This document shows, in pieces, positions 1 through 6,604 of a stretch of 14,177 bases of DNA. The notes under the pieces are model-generated. The model made no database searches, was not told the DNA's origin, and saw only the letters and a program-made list of their open reading frames with translations. The stretch covers positions 1-14,177 of the forward strand of contig DGEZ01000154.1 of the NCBI GenBank assembly GCA_002391425.1, given 5' to 3'. Position numbers and translations under genes: made by a program. Source of the stretch: Micrococcales bacterium UBA3913. GTDB taxonomy: Bacteria; Actinomycetota; Actinomycetes; Actinomycetales; Microbacteriaceae. The stretch's first letter is position 1. The number at the start of each line of letters is the position of its first letter.

Positions 1-1703
1 TTGGCGGTCACGTCCTTGCGCATGGCGGAGATCGTCTCGCGGGCGATCACCTTGCCGCCGATCGCCGCCTGGATCGGGATCTGGAACATGTGCGGCGGGA
101 TCAGCTCCTTCATCCGCTCCACCATCCCGCGCCCACGGGCCTCGGCCCGGCTGCGGTGCACCAGCATGGAGAGGGCGTCCACCGGTTCGCCGTTCACCAG
201 CATCGACATCTTCACGAGGTCGCCCTCACGGTAGTCCTCGATGGCGTAGTCGAACGAGGCGTAGCCCTTGGAGACGCTCTTCAGCCGGTCGTAGAAGTCG
301 AACACCACCTCGTTGAGCGGCAGGTCGTAGACCACCATCGCCCGGGCGCCGACGTAGGACAGCTCCCGCTGCTCGCCCCGGCGGTCCTGGCACAGCTTGA
401 TGATGGCCCCGAGGTACTCGTCGGGCGTGAAGATGGTGGCCTTGATCCAGGGCTCGCTGATGCTCTCGATCCGCACGGGATCGGGCATGTCGGCGGGATT
501 GTGGAGCTCGATCTCTTCGCCGTTGGTCAGCTTGACCTTGTAGACGACGCTGGGGGCCGTCGCGATCAGGTCCAGGTTGAACTCGCGCGAGAGCCGCTCC
601 TGGATGATCTCGAGATGCAGGAGGCCCAGGAAGCCGCAACGGAAGCCGAAGCCCAGCGCCGCGCTGGTCTCCATCTCATAGGTGAAGCTGGCGTCGTTCA
701 GCCGAAGTCGTCCGATGGCCGCGCGCAGGTCCTCGAAGTCGGCCGCGTCCACCGGGAAGATGCCGCAGAACACCACCGGCTGAACCTCGCGGAAGCCCGG
801 GAGGGCCGCCTCGGCTGGCCGGCGCTCGTCGGTCAGAGTGTCGCCGACGGCCGCGTGCGCCACCTCCTTGATCTGGGCGGTGATGTAGCCGACCTCGCCG
901 GGCCCCAGCTCGCCCACCTCGGTCTGCTTGGGCCGGAACACGCCGATGCGATCGATCTGGTAGACCGCGCCGGTCTGCATCATCCGCACCCGCTGGCCGG
1001 CCTTCAGAACCCCGTCGAACACCCGCACCAGCACCACGACGCCCAAGTAGGGGTCGTACCAGGCGTCGACCAGCAGGGCCTTCAGCGGCGCGGTGGGGTC
1101 GCCCTTGGGCGGCGGCAGGCGGGTGACGACGGCCTCCAGCACTTCGGCGATGCCGATCCCGGTCTTGGCCGAGCACTCCACGGCGTCCGAGGCGTCGATG
1201 CCGATCACGTCTTCGATCTGCTGGCGCACCCGGTCCGGGTCGGCGGCCGGCAGGTCGATCTTGTTCAGCACGGGGATGATCTCCAGGTCATTCCCCAGGG
1301 CCAGGTACAGGTTGGCCAGCGTCTGAGCTTCGATGCCCTGGGCGGCATCCACCAGCAGAATGGCGCCCTCGCAGGCGGCCAGGGAGCGGGACACCTCGTA
1401 GGTGAAGTCAACGTGCCCGGGCGTGTCGATCATGTTGAGCGCATACACGCCCGACGGCGTCGCCCAGGGCATACGCACTGCCTGGGATTTGATCGTGATG
1501 CCGCGCTCGCGCTCGATGTCCATCCGATCCAGGTACTGTGCGCGCATGTCCCGGTCCGAGACGATCCCGGTGATCTGCAACATCCGGTCGGCCAAAGTGG
1601 ACTTGCCGTGGTCGATGTGGGCGATGATGCAGAAATTACGGATCCGCTCGGGAGGGGTCTTCCCCGGAGTCACCTGGGAGAGTTGACTGTCTGTCGCACG
1701 CAC
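1..1703 (-). CDS. lepA: Elongation factor 4 (LepA), 3'-partial, apparently hybrid
   Basis: Ribosome-associated translational GTPase of the cytoplasm that back-translocates stalled ribosomes. One uninterrupted frame runs from a GTG at 1703-1701 off the left edge: 567 codons, so about 35 C-terminal residues of a roughly 600-residue protein are missing. GTPase motifs are complete: AHIDHGKST (28-36), RGIT (67-70), DTPGH (93-97), NKID (147-150), SAKTG (178-182). The segment before the GTG holds only a weak AGAG and no clear promoter. The N-terminal ~145-160 residues match actinobacterial LepA style (RNFCIIAHIDHGKST, QAVRMPW). The rest matches alphaproteobacterial LepA (DASDAVECSAKTG, VTRLPPPKGDP, VVFCGIFPVDAADFEDL). 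By hand count, 14 of the first 80 codons end in A/T against 3 of codons 161-240. The family call is secure; its integrity as one natural gene is doubtful. Confidence 0.9.
   Translation of the reverse strand, partial: MRATDSQLSQVTPGKTPPERIRNFCIIAHIDHGKSTLADRMLQITGIVSDRDMRAQYLDRMDIERERGITIKSQAVRMPWATPSGVYALNMIDTPGHVDFTYEVSRSLAACEGAILLVDAAQGIEAQTLANLYLALGNDLEIIPVLNKIDLPAADPDRVRQQIEDVIGIDASDAVECSAKTGIGIAEVLEAVVTRLPPPKGDPTAPLKALLVDAWYDPYLGVVVLVRVFDGVLKAGQRVRMMQTGAVYQIDRIGVFRPKQTEVGELGPGEVGYITAQIKEVAHAAVGDTLTDERRPAEAALPGFREVQPVVFCGIFPVDAADFEDLRAAIGRLRLNDASFTYEMETSAALGFGFRCGFLGLLHLEIIQERLSREFNLDLIATAPSVVYKVKLTNGEEIELHNPADMPDPVRIESISEPWIKATIFTPDEYLGAIIKLCQDRRGEQRELSYVGARAMVVYDLPLNEVVFDFYDRLKSVSKGYASFDYAIEDYREGDLVKMSMLVNGEPVDALSMLVHRSRAEARGRGMVERMKELIPPHMFQIPIQAAIGGKVIARETISAMRKDVTA
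1224..1290. other. Probable chimeric junction inside lepA
   Basis: This segment encodes LepA residues of about 138-160, including PVLNKID and LPAADPDRVR, which are conserved in both phyla. To the right (residues 1-137) the protein and codon use are actinobacterial. To the left the protein is Caulobacterales-like and almost every codon ends in G or C. The conserved segment would be a natural overlap for a false assembly join or for homologous recombination. The exact breakpoint cannot be fixed from the sequence. Confidence 0.65.
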
Positions 1704-1772
1704 CGCTCTATTGTGCCAGGTCGAACGGGGCGACAGCTGTAACGTCACCGGCCGGGCGCACGGATGGCGACA

Positions 1773-2933
1773 TCACCGGGTCACGCTGGCTCGGCTGGGG
1801 GCGGGGATGCGGCTGAGCGCCTCAAGCAGCTCGAGCCTGTTTCCGGCGAGGGAAATGCGCACCCACCCCTCACCGTGGGGTCCGAACGCGGACCCGGGTG
1901 CCAGTCCGATCCCCCACTCGTCGAGGGCGTGCAGCGTCCAGGCGGAGACATCGCCGCCACTGAGGTGGGACACGTCAAGCCACAGATAGAACGCGCCTCG
2001 CGGTGTGAGGAAACGGAAGCCGCGCTCCCGCAGGTACTCGGATGCCGCACGCGCGGACTCCCGGTAGCTGTCCCGGGCATGCTCCACGTAGTCCTGTGGC
2101 CCGCTCAGGGCGGCCACCGCGGCCCACTGCGCGGGGGTGTTGATGCACGAGACGACCGACTCCTGCACCGCGTTGAGGGTGCTGGACAACCCCGGCGGGC
2201 AGACCAGCCACCCGACGCGTATGCCGGTCATGCCGTAGGTTTTCGAGGTGGAGTACGCGGCGAACACTCGGTGCTCGGTGTCGAAGCGCAACGGGGACAC
2301 GTGCTCCACGCCGAAGGTGAACGCCCCGTAGCATTCGTCGGAGATCAGCCACAGGTCGTGGCGTGAGGCGAACGCATACAGGTCACGCATGAGGTTCTCC
2401 GGGATGACCTGCCCGAGCGGGTTCGACGGGGAGTTCACCAGCAGGGCCCGGGAGCGCGGGGTGATCAGCGACTCCAGCTCGGAGATCTCGGGCAGGAAGT
2501 CGTGCTCTGGTCGCAGCCGGTAACGCACGGGCTTCGCCTGCACGAGGTGGGGCCCCATCTCGAAGATGGTGTATCCCGGGTCCGGGATCAGGATCTCATC
2601 GCCCGTGGCCAGGGTCATCGACATCGCCAGGTGCATCGCCTGGACGGCGCCGGCGGTCACCATGACCCGGTCAGGCTCCACCCGGACGGCGAACTGCTCC
2701 GCCAGAGCGCGCTCGATCGCCGCCTTCAACTCGGGGATGCCCGAGTTGGCCGTGTAGTTCGTGTCGTCTCGACGCCACGCGTCCATCCCGGCCGCGGTCA
2801 CGTGCTCTGCCAGGGGAAACTGAGGTTCCCCCACGCTGAGCACGATGGCCCCCGGCGTGTTCCAGGCACGCTCAGTGATAAGGCGGATGCCCGACTCGGG
2901 CTGGGTGCGAATATGTGGGGGCAGCTGTGGCAC
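1773..2933 (-). CDS. Class I/II PLP-dependent aminotransferase
   Basis: Predicted cytosolic fold-type I transaminase of the aspartate aminotransferase superfamily, 386 residues, a normal length. The pocket is complete: ANSGIPELK near 62-70, N171 in NSPSNPLG, D199 and Y202 in SDECYG, Schiff-base K231 in STSKTYGMTGIRVGW, and carboxylate-binding R359 in WVRISLAG. The GTG at 2933 is the first start after an in-frame TAG at 2945-2943. A GGGGGA tract abuts it directly, too close for a good ribosome binding site, so a slightly later start is possible. It is last in the five-gene minus-strand operon, 50 nt after the class IV aminotransferase, and 69 nt before lepA with no terminator seen between. In this context it could deaminate the L-amino acid released by the racemase route, but the substrate cannot be read from sequence. 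Confidence 0.9.
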   Translation of the reverse strand: MPQLPPHIRTQPESGIRLITERAWNTPGAIVLSVGEPQFPLAEHVTAAGMDAWRRDDTNYTANSGIPELKAAIERALAEQFAVRVEPDRVMVTAGAVQAMHLAMSMTLATGDEILIPDPGYTIFEMGPHLVQAKPVRYRLRPEHDFLPEISELESLITPRSRALLVNSPSNPLGQVIPENLMRDLYAFASRHDLWLISDECYGAFTFGVEHVSPLRFDTEHRVFAAYSTSKTYGMTGIRVGWLVCPPGLSSTLNAVQESVVSCINTPAQWAAVAALSGPQDYVEHARDSYRESARAASEYLRERGFRFLTPRGAFYLWLDVSHLSGGDVSAWTLHALDEWGIGLAPGSAFGPHGEGWVRISLAGNRLELLEALSRIPAPSRASVTR

Positions 2934-2983
2934 TCCCCCATGCTAATACCCCGCCCCGCGCTGTGGCCGCGCTCCGCCCCCGG

Positions 2984-3862
2984 TCAGCTCTGGCGCGCCA
3001 ACAGCGCGTCGTTGAGCCGGGCGCTCAGCTCGGTGTTCACGAACTTCGGGGACCCGTCGATCGCATTCACGGGGGCCGCCAGGCGGGAGCTGGACAGCAA
3101 CCACAGGTGGTCGGCTTCCGCAAGACGCTCCAGGGGAACCAGGTCGTAGCTCACCGGAAGCCCCTGCTGTTCGAAGAACTCAAACGCGCTGCCCTGGGTC
3201 GTGCCGGCAAGGATGCCCTGATCGGTGCGTGGCGTGAGGATGCGGTCGCCCAGCTGGAGCACCACGGTCGAGCTCGGCCCCTCCAGTACGTACCCATCGA
3301 TCGAGGTCATGATCACGTCATCAGCCCCGCGCCGGGCTGCCTCGCGCAGCATCGCCTTGTTCACGGCATACGAGAGGGTCTTCGCGCCCTGCAACAGCCA
3401 CGGGAAGTGCTCGGCCACATCGTGTCGGTACCCCCGCGACAGGGTGACCACGGAGATCCCGTGCGTGCGGACAGCGGTGAAGTCCTCCGCCTCGGTCACA
3501 TAGGCCCACGCCGTGGGGATGCCGGTGCCCTCCACCCCGCGGGTGAGGATGAACTTCACGAGCAGCTCATGGCCCGGCTCGTGCGCCGCCACGGCCGCGC
3601 GGATTCCCTCCGTCCACACCTGACGATCGGGCTCCGGCAGGTCCATGATCCGTGCGGAGCGGATGAAACGGGTCAGGTGGGCGTCGAGCGCCTGGACGCG
3701 ACCATCCACAATTCCGGCCGTCTCGAAGATCCCGTCGCCACGGGTCACAGCCAGGTCCATGACGTTGACGAATGGTTCTGCGGGGTCCGCTGGTGCGAAG
3801 GCCGGGGTGGCGCTGTCTCCCACGCAGGGAGCGTTGATGGCGAAGAGAACGGGTGTACTCAC
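2984..3862 (-). CDS. Class IV PLP aminotransferase (aminodeoxychorismate lyase/BCAT/D-amino acid transaminase family)
   Basis: Fold-type IV PLP enzyme of 292 residues. Family marks are LAVTRGDGIFE (37-47), catalytic lysine K161 in GAKTLSYAVNK, E194 in YVLEGPSS, and the phosphate-binding loop GILAGTT (216-222). Overall it resembles the actinobacterial proteins usually annotated as aminodeoxychorismate lyase (PabC). The fold also includes D-amino acid and branched-chain aminotransferases. No pab or folate genes lie nearby; a D-amino-acid pathway does, so a role in D- or L-amino acid transamination is at least as likely as lyase activity. The GTG start at 3862 has AGAGG five bases upstream. It follows the enolase gene after 32 nt containing a short A-rich run. 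Family sure, substrate unsure. Confidence 0.85.
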   Translation of the reverse strand: MSTPVLFAINAPCVGDSATPAFAPADPAEPFVNVMDLAVTRGDGIFETAGIVDGRVQALDAHLTRFIRSARIMDLPEPDRQVWTEGIRAAVAAHEPGHELLVKFILTRGVEGTGIPTAWAYVTEAEDFTAVRTHGISVVTLSRGYRHDVAEHFPWLLQGAKTLSYAVNKAMLREAARRGADDVIMTSIDGYVLEGPSSTVVLQLGDRILTPRTDQGILAGTTQGSAFEFFEQQGLPVSYDLVPLERLAEADHLWLLSSSRLAAPVNAIDGSPKFVNTELSARLNDALLARQS

Positions 3863-3894
3863 GGGTTGCCTCTGTTTTTTATGTGTCGATGCGG

Positions 3895-5022
3895 TTAGGG
3901 ATGGGTGGGGGCGTCGATCGTGTCGGTCTCGACCTGGTTCTGACGAATCCAGTCGAGGTCGACGTCGAAGCCCAGCCCGGGCGCGGTCGGTACCGCGACG
4001 CGTCCGTCATGTGCCACCACCGGGGGCACAATTACATCACGCGCGTAGTACTTGTCCGAACCCGAGACATCGGAGGGCAGGGTGAAGCCCGGCAGGGAGG
4101 AGATCGCGACGTTGGCGGCCCTGCCAATGCCGAACTCGTGCATCCCGCCGCACCATACCGGAATCCCGGCGGCCAGGGCCGCGTCGTGGGCGGCGCGGGC
4201 GACGCTCAGCCCGCCCATCCGGGACACCTTAATGTTGAGCACGCGACCGGCCTTCAGGGAGATCATCGTGTGCAGATCGTCCAGGGTGTCGACGGACTCA
4301 TCCAGGCACACCGGCGTCTGGATGCGTGCCTGAAGAGTTGCCGAGGCGACGAAATTCCGCGGCGCGAATGGCTGCTCGATCATGGTCAAGCCAAACGGGT
4401 CGAGCTCGGTGAGGTGGGCGATCTCCTCCTCGGAGTCCCCGTAGGCGCCGTTGGCGTCCACGTGAATGTCGTGATCAGGGAATGCGGCCTTCACCGCACG
4501 CACCGGCTCGATGTCCCACCCGGGCGCGATCTTCAGCTTGACGCGGTGGTATCCGGCATCCACCTGCTTCTGCACCTGGGCGAGGAGGTCATCGATGGTC
4601 GGCTCGATACCGAGGGAAACCCCGGCACGCACCTGTGTGCGCGTCCCGCCCAGGGCCGCCGACAGGGAGAGGCCGTGCGACTGCGCGTAGAGCACCCACA
4701 CGGCTGCGTCGACGCCCGCCTTCGCGAACTCGTGGCCCCGGATCTTGTGCCAGCTGGCCGCCGCCTGCTCCGGCGTATCCCAGTCGGTCGTCAACAGCGC
4801 GGGGATGAGGTACCGGCGCGCCACCAGCCAGGTCGTCTCCACCGTCTCCGAGCAGTAGTACGGGTCTGAGGGGGAGGCAATCTCGCCCCAGCCGACGGTG
4901 CCGTCGTCAGCTTCAAGCCGGACCAGGATGTGCTCCAGGTAGCTCTTGCGATGGGAGCTGGTTTGAAAGCTGTGCACGAGCGGTAACCGCACCCGCGTCA
5001 GTGTTGCCTGTGTGACTCTCAC
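3895..5022 (-). CDS. Enolase-superfamily N-acylamino acid racemase / o-succinylbenzoate synthase-like protein
   Basis: A 375-residue member of the muconate-lactonizing subgroup, NSAR/OSBS family. It has an N-terminal capping domain (1-~125) and a barrel with all catalytic groups: KxK acid/base lysines K162 and K164, metal ligands D189 (DANGAY), E216 (EQPF) and D241 (DES), the opposite-face lysine K265 (NIKVSRMGG), and the family signature GGMHEFGIGRAAN (292-304). Such enzymes either dehydrate SHCHC in menaquinone synthesis or racemise N-succinyl/N-acyl amino acids by two-base proton transfer. No men genes are present, while a GNAT acyltransferase and an M20 hydrolase are adjacent, so racemase is favoured. 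The GTG start overlaps the SIS gene stop by four bases and follows a strong AGGAGGG at 6-nt spacing, so translation should be both coupled and efficient. Confidence 0.9.
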   Translation of the reverse strand: MRVTQATLTRVRLPLVHSFQTSSHRKSYLEHILVRLEADDGTVGWGEIASPSDPYYCSETVETTWLVARRYLIPALLTTDWDTPEQAAASWHKIRGHEFAKAGVDAAVWVLYAQSHGLSLSAALGGTRTQVRAGVSLGIEPTIDDLLAQVQKQVDAGYHRVKLKIAPGWDIEPVRAVKAAFPDHDIHVDANGAYGDSEEEIAHLTELDPFGLTMIEQPFAPRNFVASATLQARIQTPVCLDESVDTLDDLHTMISLKAGRVLNIKVSRMGGLSVARAAHDAALAAGIPVWCGGMHEFGIGRAANVAISSLPGFTLPSDVSGSDKYYARDVIVPPVVAHDGRVAVPTAPGLGFDVDLDWIRQNQVETDTIDAPTHP

Positions 5023-5678
5023 AGATGTCCCTCCTGGTGGTGGTACAGCCCCAGCCTCTCGGCGATGTGACTGCGCGTCTCCATTCTGCGTCGCGCACCT
5101 TTCGCGCTCGCTGTCACGAGGGTGCTCAGGATCAGTGACGCGGCCGCGACCGCCGTCGCGGAGTCCGCGTATGACTCCGAGGCGGTGGGCACGACGACGA
5201 CCTGCTCGGCGCTGTCCGCCGCGGGATTGTGTTCGGTGTCGGTGATGAGCACGACGTGTCCCCCTGCCGTGGCGAACTCTCGCACGATGCGAATCGTGTC
5301 CTCCCGGTACCGGCGGAACGAGAACGCCACCAGCGCGTCACTGTCGCCAACCTCCGCGAGCACATCCACGGGACGCACGCTCGCCCCGTCGATGAGCGTC
5401 ACCCGGGACAGGCTGGTCTGCAGGTCGGCCGCTATCAGCGCCGCATATCCGGCGGACTTTCCCAGTCCGATGATGAAGCGGCGCCGGGCCGCCACGATGA
5501 TCCCAGCCGCCTCCACGAGCGCGCCGCTGTCACGCAGGTGCGTGAAGGCCTCCTCGAGGTTCGCGCTCTCCTGCTGCATGAGCCGGTCCTGGAGCACCTC
5601 GGCGCTCGACCTGCGCGACAGCCGCGCGCCGAGTCGCTGCTCGGGGGTCTCCAGGCCCTGGTTGTCGATCACGCGCAC
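5019..5678 (-). CDS. Stand-alone SIS-domain protein (RpiR-like without HTH)
   Basis: A 219-residue protein. Residues ~57-195 form a sugar-isomerase (SIS) fold of the RpiR/MurR type: RRFIIGLGKSAGYAA, then LVAFSFRRYREDTI, then HVVLITDTEHNPAA. RpiR regulators normally carry an N-terminal helix-turn-helix of about 70-75 residues before the linker. Here only the linker-like helix (~25-55) precedes the SIS domain. An in-frame TGA at 5777-5775 limits any extension to about 32 residues, with no start codon in that interval, so the missing domain cannot be recovered. The GTG start lies one base after the GNAT stop, and the 3' end overlaps the enolase gene. It may bind a phosphorylated or amino-sugar effector, pair with an HTH protein encoded elsewhere, or be an isomerase-like enzyme. 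Function unknown. Confidence 0.8.
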   Translation of the reverse strand: MRVIDNQGLETPEQRLGARLSRRSSAEVLQDRLMQQESANLEEAFTHLRDSGALVEAAGIIVAARRRFIIGLGKSAGYAALIAADLQTSLSRVTLIDGASVRPVDVLAEVGDSDALVAFSFRRYREDTIRIVREFATAGGHVVLITDTEHNPAADSAEQVVVVPTASESYADSATAVAAASLILSTLVTASAKGARRRMETRSHIAERLGLYHHQEGHL

Positions 5679-5679
5679 G

Positions 5680-6498
5680 TCAGCTGAGTTCCAATCGATA
5701 GGCGGAGGTCTCGCCGTCGACGCGCACGCAACTGCGCAACTGGTATCCGTCGCCGAACAGGGTGCCGAATGACCTCATAAACGATGCGCGTACAGCCTGA
5801 AGCTCCTCCGGGTATTTCTTGACATCCACCGTGACATTGCCGGGCAGCGGCACCCACGCCGTCTGCCCATCGCGGATGATTCCTCCCCAGTCTGCCGAGC
5901 CGATCGCCGGAGTCGGGCGTGCCGGGAGTGCGTCGTGGGCGGCCCCGGGATGCTCCAGATCCCACCGCACGATGATGCGGTCACTTCCCGGGGTTCCGTA
6001 GTAGTTCGGCAGGAACTTCCAGCCGACGGCCCCGAGCGAGTCCAGGTTGAAGTGCCCGTTGCGTGCATAGAACGGGTCGTACGCCCACCGCATTTCGAGC
6101 ATCCCGTTTTCCAGCGCCACGTCTCGCTGTGCGAACTTCAGCAACCTGCCGATGCCCTTGCCCTGGTGTCCGTGCTCGATCACGGCGGCCTGTGAGTAGT
6201 GGTACAGCTGCCCGTTGGTGTGCCCCGGGAATCCGTACGCGAACCCGACGAGGGTGCCAGCGGAGTCGCGCACGCCGACAGCTGAGCCGCCGTTGGCGAC
6301 GATGCCTCCCATGAGCATGGGGTTGATTGCAAACTCCTCCCCCTGATATCCGAAGACACGACGATACAGATCGGTGGCTTCATCGAACTCATCACGGCTG
6401 GACAGCCTGACGGTGACCAGATCGGTTGCAGTCGGCACAGTGCTCACGCTTAGCTCTTCCTGGAAATCGGACATTGATACGTAACGTATATCCGTCAT
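5680..6498 (-). CDS. GNAT-family acyltransferase (COG3375 type), candidate amino acid N-succinyltransferase
   Basis: A 272-residue GNAT protein. Residues ~28-180 hold the fold, with VGFAYGFPG (84-92), LYHYSQAAV (98-106), the acyl-CoA pyrophosphate loop QGKGIG (112-117), then EMRWAYDPFYARNGHFN and PNYYG. These are marks of the COG3375 group, which includes the succinyl-CoA:D-amino acid N-succinyltransferase encoded beside NSAR in Geobacillus kaustophilus. A C-terminal extension (~195-272) is typical of the group. It is the first gene of the minus-strand operon, divergent from the M20 gene. The start is uncertain: ATG at 6498 or the in-frame ATG at 6474 (MSDFQEEL), neither with a clear Shine-Dalgarno. 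If the later one is used, the palindrome at 6477-6489 lies immediately upstream of the gene rather than inside it. The acyl donor is inferred from context. Confidence 0.85.
   Translation of the reverse strand: MTDIRYVSMSDFQEELSVSTVPTATDLVTVRLSSRDEFDEATDLYRRVFGYQGEEFAINPMLMGGIVANGGSAVGVRDSAGTLVGFAYGFPGHTNGQLYHYSQAAVIEHGHQGKGIGRLLKFAQRDVALENGMLEMRWAYDPFYARNGHFNLDSLGAVGWKFLPNYYGTPGSDRIIVRWDLEHPGAAHDALPARPTPAIGSADWGGIIRDGQTAWVPLPGNVTVDVKKYPEELQAVRASFMRSFGTLFGDGYQLRSCVRVDGETSAYRLELS
6477..6489. promoter_or_regulatory. Candidate operator: 13-bp palindrome
   Basis: ATACGTAACGTAT is a perfect inverted repeat about a single central base. It sits in the AT-richer divergent region at the GNAT gene start, between its two possible start codons. 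Its left arm with the preceding base, GATACGT (6476-6482), recurs at 6569-6575, and the inverse ACGTATC occurs at 6548-6554. Recurrence of the heptamer in a region of about 130 bp suggests a binding site for one regulator acting on both divergent genes. No candidate DNA-binding protein is encoded in this window. Confidence 0.5.
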
Positions 6499-6547
6499 GA
6501 TACCGCTGAATTGTTACGAATATTTGTCCTAGAATCAAAGATAAGAA

Positions 6548-6575
6548 ACGTATCGTCGTGGTTGTACAGATACGT
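6548..6575. promoter_or_regulatory. Candidate operator: paired half-sites ACGTATC / GATACGT
   Basis: ACGTATC (6548-6554) and GATACGT (6569-6575) form an inverted pair with centres 21 bp apart, two helical turns, so a dimer or tetramer could bind one face of the DNA. The pair lies 30-57 bp upstream of the M20 start codon. No convincing -35/-10 pair was found for either divergent gene. Confidence 0.45.
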
Positions 6576-6591
6576 CAGATCTCCAACCACG
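6557..6591 (+). promoter_or_regulatory. Leader hairpin upstream of the M20 gene
   Basis: CGTGGTTG (6557-6564) and CAACCACG (6584-6591) are perfect 8-bp inverted arms around a 19-nt loop that contains one GATACGT half-site. The hairpin ends just before the ribosome binding site AGAGGGG (6593-6599), which stands five bases before the ATG at 6605. It may insulate or modulate translation, or be an additional protein-binding site. Confidence 0.4.
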
Positions 6592-6604
6592 CAGAGGGGA
6601 TGCC

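Noticed and set aside
90..1742. 550-residue open frame on the plus strand
   Set aside because: It is antisense to lepA and rich in His, Arg, Gly and Val, as expected from the reverse frame of GC-rich codons. LepA motifs on the minus strand are unambiguous.
1704..1772. Terminator or promoter between the class I aminotransferase and lepA
   Set aside because: Short palindromes (CCGGCCGG, ACAGCTGT) exist, but there is no stem with a T run and no convincing -35/-10 pair.
2915..4869. Long plus-strand frames opposite the class IV aminotransferase and enolase genes
   Set aside because: Low-complexity antisense translations without recognisable motifs; the minus-strand genes carry full catalytic signatures.
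3895..5022. Assignment of the enolase as menC of menaquinone synthesis
   Set aside because: No other men gene is nearby, and the GNAT and M20 neighbours fit N-acylamino acid metabolism. OSBS activity cannot be excluded by sequence alone.
6511..6571. Sigma-70-like promoter boxes for the GNAT and M20 genes
   Set aside because: Several AT-rich hexamers occur, but none pairs at correct spacing with acceptable matches, so none was annotated.
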